Positions 32,941-43,233 of a stretch of 64,000 nt of DNA are shown here, piece by piece. The stretch's first letter is position 1. Every line of letters begins with the position of its first letter. The position numbers were made by a program, and so were the translations under genes. The DNA comes from Cercophora sp. LCS_1 (taxonomy: Eukaryota > Ascomycota > Sordariomycetes > Sordariales > Lasiosphaeriaceae), in NCBI GenBank assembly GCA_036250225.1, contig JAPZLL010000013.1, forward strand, positions 1-64,000. Reading direction: 5' to 3'. The notes below the pieces were generated by a model. The model had not been told where the DNA came from, made no database searches, and saw only the letters and a list, made by a program, of their open reading frames with translations.

Positions 32941-34133
32941 ATGGAAGCACAACATGAATGCGAAAACAAAATGGACTTGAACAAATCGTCTTCTCTTTCT
33001 ATCAATGACCATCTTATCGAACATGATCATAACCACGGCAGGGCAGCCGAGTCGAATCCAAGCACAATGACCACAAAAGCCGATACCCTGCCCCTGTCAA
33101 GGGCTCCAACGCGCTCGGCCAGCAGCTCATGCAATAATGCCACCGATAACGATGGCCTCGAACACGTCTCACCAATTCCTTGGTACCGCGACAGGGAATA
33201 CTTTCTTGGAGGCTGGTCAAGCGCGACAGTTTGGAAATCAGCTGTTCGTCCCTAGCCCTGACCCGTTCATCCCATTGCTGACAGACCAAGTTAATTGAAG
33301 CCGTCGGCACAGGCGCCATGATCGTCGTCTCCGGCCAAATCGGAGCAACACTTCTAGGCTACAGAACCCCTCAATTAGGTGCCTACATCGGCATCTCCAA
33401 CATCTTTCTGCTATCTATTTTCATCTACGCCACAATGCCCGCATCAGGCGGTCATCTCAATCCTTTCATCACATTATCGGCAATGCTGGTTGGCATATGT
33501 CCCGTCTCAAGAGGTAAGACGTCTCCAGTTCATACCTGACTTTGTGACACTGAAAGCACAGCAACGCTCTACATCCTCGCCCAAACAATAGGCGCAGCAG
33601 CAGCAGGTGGTCTCCTCTACGGAATATGGGGTCCCACACGCTCCCTCCAGCTCCAAGGAGGCGGGTGTTTTTATGACACCACAAAAGTCACCTCAGGCCA
33701 GGTCTTTCTCAACGAGATATGCGGTTCTTTTGCGTTACTTTTCCTGGCTTTTGGTGTCGGATTAGATCCGCGACAGGCCGAGCATTTCGGCCCGCACGTC
33801 GCGCCGCTTCTCGTCGGTGTGGCCCTTGGTCTTGTGAGTTTTGCGAGCAGTGGAATGATTGCCGGGTATACCGGGGCGCAGATGAACCCAGCGAGGTGTT
33901 TTGCTTTTGGGATAGCAAGGAGAGATTTATCTGGTGAGTTGGGCATAGAGGGATCCTATGTGAGCAGAGACTGACTGGAAGCAGATCAGTGGATATGGTG
34001 GTTTGGGCCACTCATTGCGGTTTTGTTTTTGGCTGTTTTGTATCACTTTGTTCCGCCCCATCATGCAGCCAAGGAACACAAGAGGGATGAGACAAAGAGG
34101 TTGGCTGGGAGTGGTGGGAGAGGGGATGCCTGA
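32941..34133 (+). CDS. Aquaporin-family (MIP) membrane channel
   Basis: Exons 32941-33243, 33285-33513, 33562-33933 and 33985-34133 give 350 aa, with all phases matching. A hydrophilic N-terminus of about 100 residues precedes six membrane helices. The two half-helix motifs are NPF in SGGHLNPFITL and NPA in GAQMNPARCF. The first departs from the usual NPA. Charged and His-rich residues form the C-terminal tail (YHFVPPHHAAKEHKRDE). Fungal MIPs move water, glycerol or other small neutral solutes through plasma or vacuolar membrane; which applies here cannot be told. The first intron is only 41 nt. The gene looks intact. Confidence 0.9.
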
Positions 34134-35247
34134 GGGGCGTAATGGAGACAACACCAAAGTTCTCTTGCGATCTTATAAAGTGGCTGTGGGATAACTATGG
34201 TCCATACAGCTTATGACGGACTCTAGGGGCTCACTCAAGGTCGGGAAACGGAAATGTGACGGGCGCATCAAAACGATTCCAGTCCATCCAGAACATTGCT
34301 CCCAGCCCATTGTCCCCAATAGGTAGGATCAGGTCAATGAAAGCTACCGAGTGACCGCAGAACAAATCGTGAGAGATGACCAAGACTAGTAAATACCCTG
34401 TCCTTGAGGTCCCCTCTTGACCCTCGCTGCCGCGGCCACTCCCGCTTCATGACGAGATGATCAAAATGGATGAATACGATATCTCTATAGATGTATTCCA
34501 TATTTCCGCTAACCCGGCGACTTGGCACCTTCTGACATTGGGGAATCCAGACTGACACTCTCCGGCTCGTCCGTTCGAGCTGATCGCACAGATCTCTAGT
34601 CTGTGTCCGGGTCGGGTACCCCAAGTCATATTTCCCGGTATATAGGCCCCGACTTCACCTCCGACCGTGTTCGCAAGCCTTGCCCCTTTTTGCTACTTCA
34701 CACTGAAGTTACCCTCAAAGCCAACCCAATTCCCAACGTTAATTTCTCCACTCTACCTTGAATGGGGACAAATTGTGGGATGCGCAAAAATAACCCAAAA
34801 AGTAGGTAAGCTATGGTTAAAATGGGTGAATAGTATCTTAAAGTTCACATGGTTCAGCTTGGAACGAGAGGCCCCAGTTTTGGGGACCAAAGTTGTCCAA
34901 GCCCGCACCCCGCCGCTCTTTCACTCCCCCCACTCAAGTTACACAGCTGAATTTCAACACCCCTCCACGGTGAGCCACATACTGAATTTTTGATGAGAGG
35001 GCGTTCGGCCTTAGGCAGCCAACCCCGCACAAGGCAGACGACCTTGAGGCATTAAAAGTCGAAAACGAGGAAAGCTTCTCACAAAACGACTTGGTACCGG
35101 TATCTACTATAGGCATTCAGGTAAGGTACTTTTTTGTTAGACTTTCGCTATTATACTAGCGTCCTCTCTAACCGTACGATCAAGTTAGGAGCTATCGATT
35201 CAAGCTACAGCACCTACTGGGACAAGCAACCTTCACACGACGGTCGG
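34134..35247. other. Gene-free region upstream of a HET gene
   Basis: No supported gene. The stretch around 34650-35200 is moderately AT-rich. The HET frame stays open upstream to about 35134, but without an ATG. Confidence 0.4.
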
Positions 35248-37620
35248 ATGGATCATTTCACCACCGACACGCTTTTGGACCAGCCGGTCCACTTCGAAGC
35301 TCCGTGGCTATGTGCTGACTCGGGTGGCCAAATCGGGACGCTACGAGAGCTTTACGAATACCCTGGTACCCAGCCAGGCTTCGACAATGAAGGGACCCTC
35401 TCCTTGGGCCACGTCCCGCCGGAGAGTGCTGCTGCCTTTCTGCAACGTTGGATGTACTTTGGACTCCTGAGAGTGATCCTGCTTCTGCAAGACATGGATC
35501 TCGATACAAACGCCTTCGTGAGGCAAACGACAGCCCTTCGCAAAGTCATTACGTCAGCACAGCTGCCCATGCTGCTGGACCAGTGGACAAGAAGAGAGAA
35601 ATCCAGGGTGGAATCTGGCGACAAAAACCAGCCCATCCGCTTCGATGAGATGAAGAAAGCTCTATCGTATGCACGTCACGTCGTGTGGGGCGTTGCTTCT
35701 GATCGGCATTCCGAGGTCGTAGAAAGTGTTGTTTTAAGCATCCAAGCTTTGGCATTCACCATCACCGCCACAATGAAGGAGCGTTTTCCGCAATTGTTTT
35801 TGGGTTTCAATCCCGCATTCGGACCTGCGAGGAGGTTTCTTGAACAGTTATCGGCTGCTGGTTGGTGCCCACGGGATGTCACGGTCCTTGAGCACGATCT
35901 CTATATCGACTCGCAGTATTATTGCACCAGCATGCGGCCGCTGAGAAGCAACATCTCTCACGCTGCTTGTTCCAAGTTCAAATGCAACGCCGTGAACATT
36001 GACGAGGCCACGTACCAAACTCAACACGTCTCGGCAACTTGCTCTTGTGCCTTTGTCATGGTACCTCTAGAGCGCTTGCATGAGCTAGTTGATGGCTATA
36101 AGATCCCGCTAGTACGATACCGTGCACCGTCTATGTCGCGCCCTTTGGGATCCTTGGATGTTGTCGAACAAGAAGGCAGCGAAGAAAACGTTGCATTCTC
36201 CCACGTTTGGGCGGATGGCCTGGGTAACACCAACCAGCAGAACGCACTGCCGGGATGCCAACTGGACCGGCTACAAAAACTCGCCAACCTGACATACGAG
36301 AAAGACTCTACTTCAGCGTGCGTCCCTTTCTACATTGACACCTTATGTGTGCCAAGAGACCGGGAGTGGCGTGCCAAGGCCATCGGCAAAATGAGGGACG
36401 TGTACGGAACCGCCGGTCGTGTGCTTGTCCTGGACAGGGACATTGAGCAGATATCCTCCCAGGCAAGCAGGACAGCGATCTGCATGGGCATCTTTTTCTC
36501 CGGCTGGATGCGGCGCCTCTGGACGTATCAAGAAGGGGCGCTAAACCCGTTCTTGTATTTCAAGCTCAGCGATTCCGTCCTGTCGCTCCAAGGACTCAAA
36601 ACGTGGGGACACCAGCATCTTTGGGCAGCTGACGAGCTGTGGAACGGGTTGCCGAACCAGTCGAGTGTGACGAAACTCAGCCTCGCCTTTATCATCAAGA
36701 CGCTCGAAGTCCTGGATCTGGACGCCGTCCCGCGATCTCTCACGCTGGCTTTGCTTTCAGATGCTTTTCACTGGCGGTCTACAACCCGCCTAGAGGACGA
36801 AGCTGTCGTCATCGCAGCCTTCATGGGACACAACCCGCGGGACGTGCTTGAACTTGACGGCTCGGGCCGGATGCAGGCGCTCCTGCGTGCCATCGGCAAA
36901 GTCCCGGCGGCCCTGACGATGCTCTCGGGTGACCGAATCGAGGCACCTGGTTACCGCTGGGCTCCCAAGTCGCTACTACAGGCGCAGGATTCCGACGATC
37001 GTGACCCTCTAAGCAGATGGTACAGCACCATGCTACGGATCAACACACCATCCAGCTTCACCAACGAAGTACATGTCGGCGAAGTTCTTGAGTCGGGAAC
37101 GTTGCGGCTTAGAGAACCCGGATACATCATGTTTCCCCAGGCCAAGGACCCAGACACACTCATCGCGAGTCCGTTCTGGGCTTTTATTCTCGTTCAGAGA
37201 GTTCAACTCGAAAACATGCAGCTGGAAGAAAACACGGTAGTCGCCAGCGGACTTTTGCGGGTTAGATTTCTGCCCGACGCCAGCGGACCGCCAGCCCCGC
37301 TGCCGCAAAAGCCCTTCTTTGTCGTGAGCGTAGAAGAGCCGCGGCCTACTCTAGACGGGGCGCTGCCCAAGGTCGCGGCCTTTATTGGGACTCCTGACGA
37401 TGATTGCAGCAAACAGCTTCAGCAGGGTTCCCTCGGAGAGACCCTGAGCCCTGGCCCGGTATCTTGCACGTTCTACTGTAGGGCCGAGGTTCAGATGGTT
37501 GAGGACATTTCCATCGTGCAAAGACGTTCGGACTGGCAGCAAGAACTTTTTGCCCAGGACGGTTCGATAAAAACGCACCTTGTTCGTCATATGGCCGATC
37601 AAGAGTGGCTGGTTTCCTGA
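35248..37620 (+). CDS. Divergent HET-domain protein 3
   Basis: A single-exon frame; from the first ATG (35248) it gives 790 aa. A HET-type core begins near residue 317, but its first motif reads FSHVWADGLGN in place of LSYCWG. It continues with CQLDRLQKLANL, FYIDTLCVPRD, an IGKMRDVYGTAGRVLVLDRD helix, and GWMRRLWTYQEGAL, which aligns with the R-x-W-x-x-QE part of HET domains. The 315 residues before it are helical, with a Cys pair region (YYCTSMRP, ACSKFKC, ATCSCAF). This belongs to a HET subgroup with a long N-terminus. It has no intron and appears intact. Its function in allorecognition is inferred from the domain only. Confidence 0.85.
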   Translation: MDHFTTDTLLDQPVHFEAPWLCADSGGQIGTLRELYEYPGTQPGFDNEGTLSLGHVPPESAAAFLQRWMYFGLLRVILLLQDMDLDTNAFVRQTTALRKVITSAQLPMLLDQWTRREKSRVESGDKNQPIRFDEMKKALSYARHVVWGVASDRHSEVVESVVLSIQALAFTITATMKERFPQLFLGFNPAFGPARRFLEQLSAAGWCPRDVTVLEHDLYIDSQYYCTSMRPLRSNISHAACSKFKCNAVNIDEATYQTQHVSATCSCAFVMVPLERLHELVDGYKIPLVRYRAPSMSRPLGSLDVVEQEGSEENVAFSHVWADGLGNTNQQNALPGCQLDRLQKLANLTYEKDSTSACVPFYIDTLCVPRDREWRAKAIGKMRDVYGTAGRVLVLDRDIEQISSQASRTAICMGIFFSGWMRRLWTYQEGALNPFLYFKLSDSVLSLQGLKTWGHQHLWAADELWNGLPNQSSVTKLSLAFIIKTLEVLDLDAVPRSLTLALLSDAFHWRSTTRLEDEAVVIAAFMGHNPRDVLELDGSGRMQALLRAIGKVPAALTMLSGDRIEAPGYRWAPKSLLQAQDSDDRDPLSRWYSTMLRINTPSSFTNEVHVGEVLESGTLRLREPGYIMFPQAKDPDTLIASPFWAFILVQRVQLENMQLEENTVVASGLLRVRFLPDASGPPAPLPQKPFFVVSVEEPRPTLDGALPKVAAFIGTPDDDCSKQLQQGSLGETLSPGPVSCTFYCRAEVQMVEDISIVQRRSDWQQELFAQDGSIKTHLVRHMADQEWLVS

Positions 37621-37691
37621 ATATGTTGAGACGGGCGGTATTAGCTCACTTTCGTTTTTATTTTTCGTTGCTGTATGCTCCATTTTGACAA

Positions 37692-38206
37692 TGAATATGT
37701 GGCTGTCCACGCACCAGCCACTGCCTCGCAGTCACTGGGACCGGCACGACCAGGTCTTTTTCGCCACATGTGAGGGGAACAAGTCCTGGTGTGCTTCTTT
37801 TGCCGAGTTTACGATGGAAGACAAGGGCTTTGTCTTGTTTATCGCTTGCTTCTGCTGGAACCACGATCGGGAGACCGTGTGTCTGTCCAACGTCTTCAAC
37901 AATATCGATGGCCCTGACCTATCCCTCCTTCGACATAACTTGAACCTGCTGCTGAGATTCGAGGATGCCAGGGAGGCCAAAGATTCGATCTGCGGGACCC
38001 TTGGTGTTGACCGGATTCGCAAGGGCCCGAAGTATGCCGTCGACGTCGGCTGGGCTACAGTTGAAGTGCAAGTACAGAGGCGCCAGGATGTACTTCGGGA
38101 TATTTGTGTCAGGCCCATGACGCTGTTGGATGTTTCTGTTGGCTTGCGCGGGCTGAATGAGATCGTCGCGGCTGGTTCTCAGGGGAACATGCAAGGAAAA
38201 ACCTAA
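37692..38206 (+). CDS. Doubtful ORF downstream of the HET gene
   Basis: The frame is open from within the end of the HET gene; from the ATG at 37692 it gives 171 aa. The sequence is fairly even in composition, with a segment (DAREAKDSICGTLGVDRIRK) that could be helical, but I recognise no domain and no introns. Overlapping frames of similar length exist on the other strand. It may be a small gene or chance. Confidence 0.25.
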
Positions 38207-38307
38207 CCAACATAGTGTGCAGTTGCAAGTTCTCTGAAAGGCGAACCATGTAGCAATCAATGCCAAATCTTAACTCTTCCGTTATTCCTGAAGTTTTACA
38301 CGTGACT

Positions 38308-38360
38308 ATCTGCCTAGGGCGTTGCGGGAGGCTTGAGAGAGGGCGCCGCGGACATGAATC
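38308..38360. repeat. Direct repeat, left copy, flanking the kinase pseudogene
   Basis: It begins TATCTGCC and contains GTTGCGGGAGGC and GCGGACATGAATC. Over the 40-base core, 32 positions match the copy at 39618-39672, and most differences are G/A transitions. The similarity extends leftward through TATCTGCC. Confidence 0.55.
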
Positions 38361-38401
38361 CCGTTAGGAATGCCCTTTGAGATCTTTAGGTAGCCATCAT
38401 T

Positions 38402-39442
38402 CTACATGTATGCCATAATCCATTCATCATCGGCCAGCTCCTTGGCCGAGGCACGGTTTGATGGTTCCCACTGCAGCATCTTGCGCATCATGACGAGGAA
38501 TCTCTCTTTGCTCTCGCCCTCCAAACTAGGTTCCCTCTGCTCAAGTGACACGGCATCTGGCAGTGGGATATCGGGGCGGAGCTCGCCTGCACAGACAGCA
38601 AACTTGTCAGTCAAGAGAGCAAGGACCTGTAGTCAACGAGCATCGACTTGCCTGTACCCGTAAAGAACTTGTGGCTTGATTTGCCCAATTGCAGGAGGGC
38701 CTGAGGGGGTTGGCCCAGCAATGCAGCAATCTCGGCAAGGTGAGCCCGGCTCCGGTACGTTTGATGCTCTTGATCATGTCCCATAAACAGGTGACCGCCT
38801 TCAAAGAGATCCCATATCTGGAAAGACAGCGTGGATACGAATCAGCTCTTGAACCAGGAGGTTCCTCTCCCGCTTTTTTCTTGAGTGCTCACCATGCAAC
38901 CAGCATTCCAGATATCGATTTGGTACGGCCATGGCGCTTCCAAGATAACTTGGGCGCCCTGTATACATCCGGCTGTACATCTTCTGAATGCTCCGTGTCC
39001 CCTGGCACAGCCGACCCAAAATCACAGAGCACCGGGGCGCCCCATTTCTTTGGCATCTGAAGCTCCCGTGACACGTAGATGGCTCTGTCGCCATCCACCA
39101 GCTTTCGAGCTGACGGGTTGAGTAGTTCTTGCTCTTCAAAGGCGGCGAAGACCGAGTCGTCCTCGATGCCAAACATAATGTTGTCAGCTTTGATGTCTGC
39201 TCGGCAACAGTTTAACAACACGAACGGTACCAATGCTGTGTGGCGTTTGGATTGCTGCATGTTGAAGGCGAGAACGTACCTGTGTGAATGATTTTGCATT
39301 CTGTGTGTAGAAAATCCAACGCGAGGAAGAGGCGACGGAGGACAACAGCGAGGACGGGCGCTGGCAACCTCCTCGCAGGGTTGCGGTGAAGGAACGTCAG
39401 GACGCTCTCCCACAGCGGGGGGAGGTTTCCTTGAGGCCCCGC
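38402..39442 (-). pseudogene. SR-protein-kinase-like (SRPK) gene, 5'-truncated and frameshifted
   Basis: Reading down the minus strand, the kinase C-lobe is recognisable: NLPPLWESVLTFLHR, LFLALDFLHTECKIIHT, an intron (GTACGT to CAG), DIKADNIMF, then VLCDFGSAVPGD and the APE-loop region. There one base is missing near 38948-38955: the sequence reads RAPKLSW where the next frame gives EVILEAPWPYQIDIW. After another intron follow WDLFEGGHLFMGHDQEHQ, ELRPDIPLPDAV and MLQWEPSNRASAKELA, to the stop at 38402. The spliced HTDIKADN catalytic loop and DFG are present, but the N-lobe (glycine loop, VAVK lysine) is not found upstream, where stops occur. This is therefore a truncated, broken copy of a kinase gene that kept its introns. 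Confidence 0.75.
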
Positions 39443-39617
39443 CTTTAAACTTCAGGTCGCCGGCCTGCCGCTAACCGCGCGCGTCACGGCATCTTGAAGG
39501 AATCTATCGCTGGCGACTGTTTGCATGGACAACCTAGAAGAGAAAATTGCGGTTACGTGGCGGTTGACGATGAAGTGCCTCTCACTCATTCCTTGTAAAC
39601 TCAACGGGCACCTACCT

Positions 39618-39672
39618 TATCTGCCGAGAGCGGTTGCGGTGGGCTAAAGAGAAGGCACCACGGACATGAGTC
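39618..39672. repeat. Direct repeat, right copy, flanking the kinase pseudogene
   Basis: It begins TATCTGCC and contains GTTGCGGTGGGC and ACGGACATGAGTC. It is in the same orientation as the copy at 38308-38360, about 1.3 kb away, on the far side of the kinase pseudogene. Confidence 0.55.
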
Positions 39673-40269
39673 TAGACCTTTACGTCAAAGATAATAAAGA
39701 GGGGCTGCGGTCTACGCGAAATGCACGTCTTCGGACGTGAATGCTATGGTTGTGGTCAGCCTCTTGCGCCTTTACCCCATCAGCCACAACAATTTCGCTT
39801 CAGACACAATTCAGACAGTCTAGTCTCAAATTTATGGGACATTTTGGCCACAACAGCGGCAGCCTTGTGTCTTCGGGGGCCAATCATAAAGACAGGAAGA
39901 ACGGCTATACTGTAGTCGGGCGTAGAGATAGACAAAGTGCATTAGCGAGTTGTGCCCTGCAAGGTTTGATGCATGGTAGGTTCTCTAAAATCATTTACGT
40001 CTATTCCACATTCTCGTATTCTTAATTAACTAGTACATTAATGAGGAATCATCAAGTTCGCATGTGGAATCAGTTTCTATCGTTTCTGTCATATTGCTCC
40101 TGTCTGGGTAGGTAATCAGTCACAGCGAGCATAAATACTTGGCTGCTTTCTTCCCAAAGCCGAGGGAATTGTAAGCTCCAAGAACCCAAACGCCGAGCAT
40201 CTCACTTCCATCAAAATCTTCTAGCAACGAACCCGTGACCCCCGACCAGCTTCATAATCCCTCTCCACC
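39673..40269. other. Gene-free region
   Basis: No supported gene; overlapping 64- and 94-codon frames have no recognisable content. It ends with the promoter of a small secreted-protein gene. Confidence 0.4.
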
Positions 40270-40622
40270 ATGAAGCGCCTTTCACTTGCGACGACTCTTG
40301 CAGTCATCACAACCGCCCTGGCTCAAGACAAACTGTCCATCATCGTCTTCAGCGACCGCCAATGCAACAGGGGCGGTTCCAGCTGGGACTACGCGCCCGG
40401 CTGCTACCTGTTGAACGGCTACCAAAGCCTGCACGTCAACGGGGCACCAGGGCTTTTCCGTGCGTACCCTCACGCTTCGTCAAGAAACAAGACAACTGAC
40501 ACACAATGCTAGTCACCGTGTATGATAATGACGACTGCACGGGCGACTCTGCCAATTTGGATACTAGATCATGTTGGGAGGTTTCTTCCAGGAAGACGTT
40601 TCAGGTTCGCTACTACCAGTGA
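40270..40622 (+). CDS. Small secreted protein (99 aa)
   Basis: Exons 40270-40459 and 40513-40622 join in phase 1 over a 53-nt intron (GTGCGT donor, ACTGAC branch, CTAG end). The 99-aa product starts with a signal peptide of about 18 residues (MKRLSLATTLAVITTALA). The mature chain of about 81 residues has four cysteines (QCNRGG, PGCYLL, DDCTGD, RSCWEV), a pattern suggesting two disulfides, and ends in VRYYQ. I do not recognise a family; compact beta-rich folds are common for such proteins. It stands alone between the kinase pseudogene and a tRNA gene. Confidence 0.72.
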
Positions 40623-40783
40623 GAACATTCTCTGTCTCCCGCATGCAATGCAGTCCCATGCAGAAATGAATCACCAAACGACCTGTGACTACTGTTTTGA
40701 AGTGTCTACTAGAGAAGGGGTGATGATATGTTAATGTCCTTCATTTGCCACAAATCTTGAGCTTTGAGTGTCACAAGTAACCA

Positions 40784-40883
40784 GTCACTTTGGCGGAGTG
40801 GTTAACGCGCTGCCCTGCTATATCCTCGGATAAGCTGTAAGGCAGTTCCCTCGGGAGCGTAGGTTCGAATCCTACAGGTGACG
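40784..40883 (+). tRNA. tRNA-Ser (anticodon GCT), with intron
   Basis: The 7-bp acceptor stem pairs GTCACTT (40784-40790) with AGGTGAC (40876-40882), including one T-G pair. The anticodon stem CTGCC pairs with GGCAG. The loop reads CTGCTA plus A once a 19-nt intron (40821-40839) is removed, putting the intron one base 3' of anticodon GCT, the normal eukaryotic position. A long variable arm follows, and the T arm is GTAGG-TTCGAAT-CCTAC. A T-rich run starts immediately after base 40883, as expected for RNA polymerase III termination. Serine identity follows from the GCT anticodon and the long variable arm. Confidence 0.93.
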
Positions 40884-41878
40884 TTTCTTTTTGGCTCTGT
40901 ATCCCTCATGAAGGTGGAGATTGTCTCGGTGGCTTGCCGTGGTGGAGCAGCGCACAGGATATGGTTGCCGTGGTTGCCCGGTGTATGTTTTCAGGGGTGT
41001 AAACTTTTGAAGCTGTCCCATTTGTGAACCAAATTGTGCAAAGAAGGAAAGGGCAACCGCCAGGAACAAGCCAAGTTCTGTGTCATTTTTGACGTTGAGA
41101 ACTCTCTCAACCTGATACTAAGCAAGATCCGGCATGTGTGAGCGGAGGACCATGGCATCCATGCTCTCCGCAGCCCGACTCGTCTTGGCACAGCAATGAT
41201 CAACGAAAGTTTAAACCCAAACAAGCTTCGACTTTCAGCTTCGCCTCTCTCCCGAAGTGCCAAACGTTCCGCCTTGACATTCTCGACAAGACATTTTTGC
41301 GTGGGTCCTAAGCCGTGCGTTCGGCACCGGGAATTCGCCCTAACGGTATTCTCCGCGCGGGCTATGCACAACACCTCCCACTCCCCGTCGGGGAGACAGA
41401 ACGACACTAAACCGTAAACCATTTAATGCGCGATGGCTGGTCTGCGCGCCGCGCCGGCCCCTGGAAAAAATAAATCACCAAGCCAAAACAAGTGTGGTGT
41501 AGCGTGCACGGGCATCCAACCTGGCATGGGTTCGTTCCTCGTTGGTCCCGCCTGGGCGCGCTTTGGTCACATCGGTCGACCCAGCGGTCCCCAGGCGGCA
41601 CAGTCCCCCAGTGCCACAGGCGGGAGCGGAAAACGCCATGCGAGGGCCCGTGGCCATGGCGCGTTCCTTCCCCGGGGGGGTCTGGGAAAACAAGGCATTG
41701 CTCATAAAGTCAAGCTTTGCCAGCTGCCCCGCATCTCCCCTTCGTGCTGGTGCTGGCCCATCTCTGGGGCTCGGACGACGAGGACGGAAACTTGGGCTGC
41801 ACTCGCTTCTTCCCGCGCGCCATTGACGTGAGGGCCGAGCCGATGAGCAGCCATTGCGTGCTTGGTTTTTGAAATAAC
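40884..41878. other. Gene-free region upstream of a membrane-protein gene
   Basis: No supported gene. A 143-codon minus frame (40991-41422) and several plus frames (41433-41831) overlap one another and show no domain content. Confidence 0.4.
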
Positions 41879-43233
41879 ATGGACGATGATGAACATGTTC
41901 CGTTGCTGAATCGGCGGGGAGCGGCTTTGGGGTTGTCGATTGCTTTTACGGTCAGTGGGACGACTATGCCAAATTCGAAGATGCCGAAGGATGGACATGA
42001 TGCTGACGATGACGAACACAGGCCTTGGCTTGGGTGTGTTCGATTTTGAGGATCTACGTCCGGTTTGCTGTGGTTGGGTCGCCGTGGTGGGATGATGTTT
42101 TTATTGTGCTGTCGTTGGTCACGATCACGGCTGGGTCCATCAACTTTTGTTTGAGTATGTCCTTTTTTTTTTTTTTTTTTTTTTTTTGGGTATGTTCAAG
42201 CGGATTGAACTGACATGATGCAGTCCAAAATTATGGCATGGGTCAGCACTCCAACATGCTGTCGATGGATGAGATGTACATGTTCCTGAAGCATTTCTAC
42301 ATCGGCAGCATCACGTATCCGCTCACCCTCGCTTTCATCAAGCTCGCGCTGCTATTCCAGTACCTTCGCATCTTTAGTTTGACATCGAAGCGACGAGTCT
42401 TTTGCAAATGGCTGATCGGGTTCACGTCGATTTGGGGTTTGTTCTACTCGATTCCAACGTGGGTGCCGTGTTACCCCGTGTCTTCCATGTGGGACCTTCG
42501 CCAGCCAGCGCGAGCCTGTTGGGGATATGTGTCGCGGGATCCAGCTCAGGCTTTGGGGTTCTACATCAGTCACTCGGTCACGACGACAGCGCTCGACCTT
42601 GTCATCTTCTTGCTTCCCGTCGGACTGCTATTTCGGCGGAAAGCGCAGAAAAAAACGCGTGTTGCCCTGATGTTTCTCTTTGGGCTTGGACTGGTGTAAG
42701 TACCTACCTACCCTTCGACAATGTCTCGAGTATAATGCTGACATCGCAGTGTCTCTTTCACCTCCATCTCGCGGTTGGTGTTCTCCTTGACACCAACTCT
42801 GAACTCGCTGCAGGACCTGAGCTGGAACAGTCCAACCCCGACGGGGCTGGCCATTGTCGAAATCTGTCTGGCCTTGGTCTGCGCTGCGCTGCCCATCTTT
42901 TGGCCGGTGATTGAGAACTCATGGGGCATGATTTTTGTCACGTACGAGGTCGAGATCAAGCGGGAGTCAGGCATCTTCATCCCACGCAAGATAAGGAAGC
43001 AGCAGCAGCAGCAGCGGAGGCGATCATCATCCGACGTTGAGCTCAGCATTTGCGAGCCGCAACGACAATCGGGCGACGCAGCAGATGGTGATCCTCCTGG
43101 CTGGGATCCCTACGTCGGGGATGCCAAGACGGGTTTGGGCGAGTCAGATGCGGTGGTTGAATCCCCTGCAGGGGGAGGCCCGCCAAAGGATCGGAAGGGA
43201 TTTCGGATGTGGTCTCGAGGGGGAACGACATGA
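41879..43233 (+). CDS. Rhodopsin-domain (PTH11-like) integral membrane protein A
   Basis: Exons 41879-41950, 42022-42154, 42224-42695 and 42750-43233 give 386 aa; all joins keep frame. Seven hydrophobic segments are visible. Family landmarks include ILRIYVRF, WWDDVFIVLSL, NYGMGQH after helix 2, FIKLALLFQYLRIF, the loop Cys in WVPCYPV, and LDLVIFLLPVGLLF with RRKAQKKTRVALMFLFG. The last intron precedes VSFTSISRL, its usual place. The C-terminal tail of about 80 residues is cytoplasmic, with a glutamine/arginine run. The family, fungal rhodopsin-domain/SAT4-like proteins, is large, and most members have no known ligand. The second intron contains a 25-T run. A paralogue follows at 43857 in the same orientation. 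Confidence 0.9.
42163..42187 (+). repeat. Poly-T run (25 bases) inside an intron
   Basis: An uninterrupted T25 tract starts 8 bases after the donor of intron 2 of the rhodopsin-domain gene and is well clear of its branch site. Confidence 0.85.

Noticed and set aside
41433..41831. 132-codon frame upstream of the first rhodopsin-domain gene
   Set aside because: Three overlapping frames of similar length occur in this GC-rich stretch, none with protein-like character.
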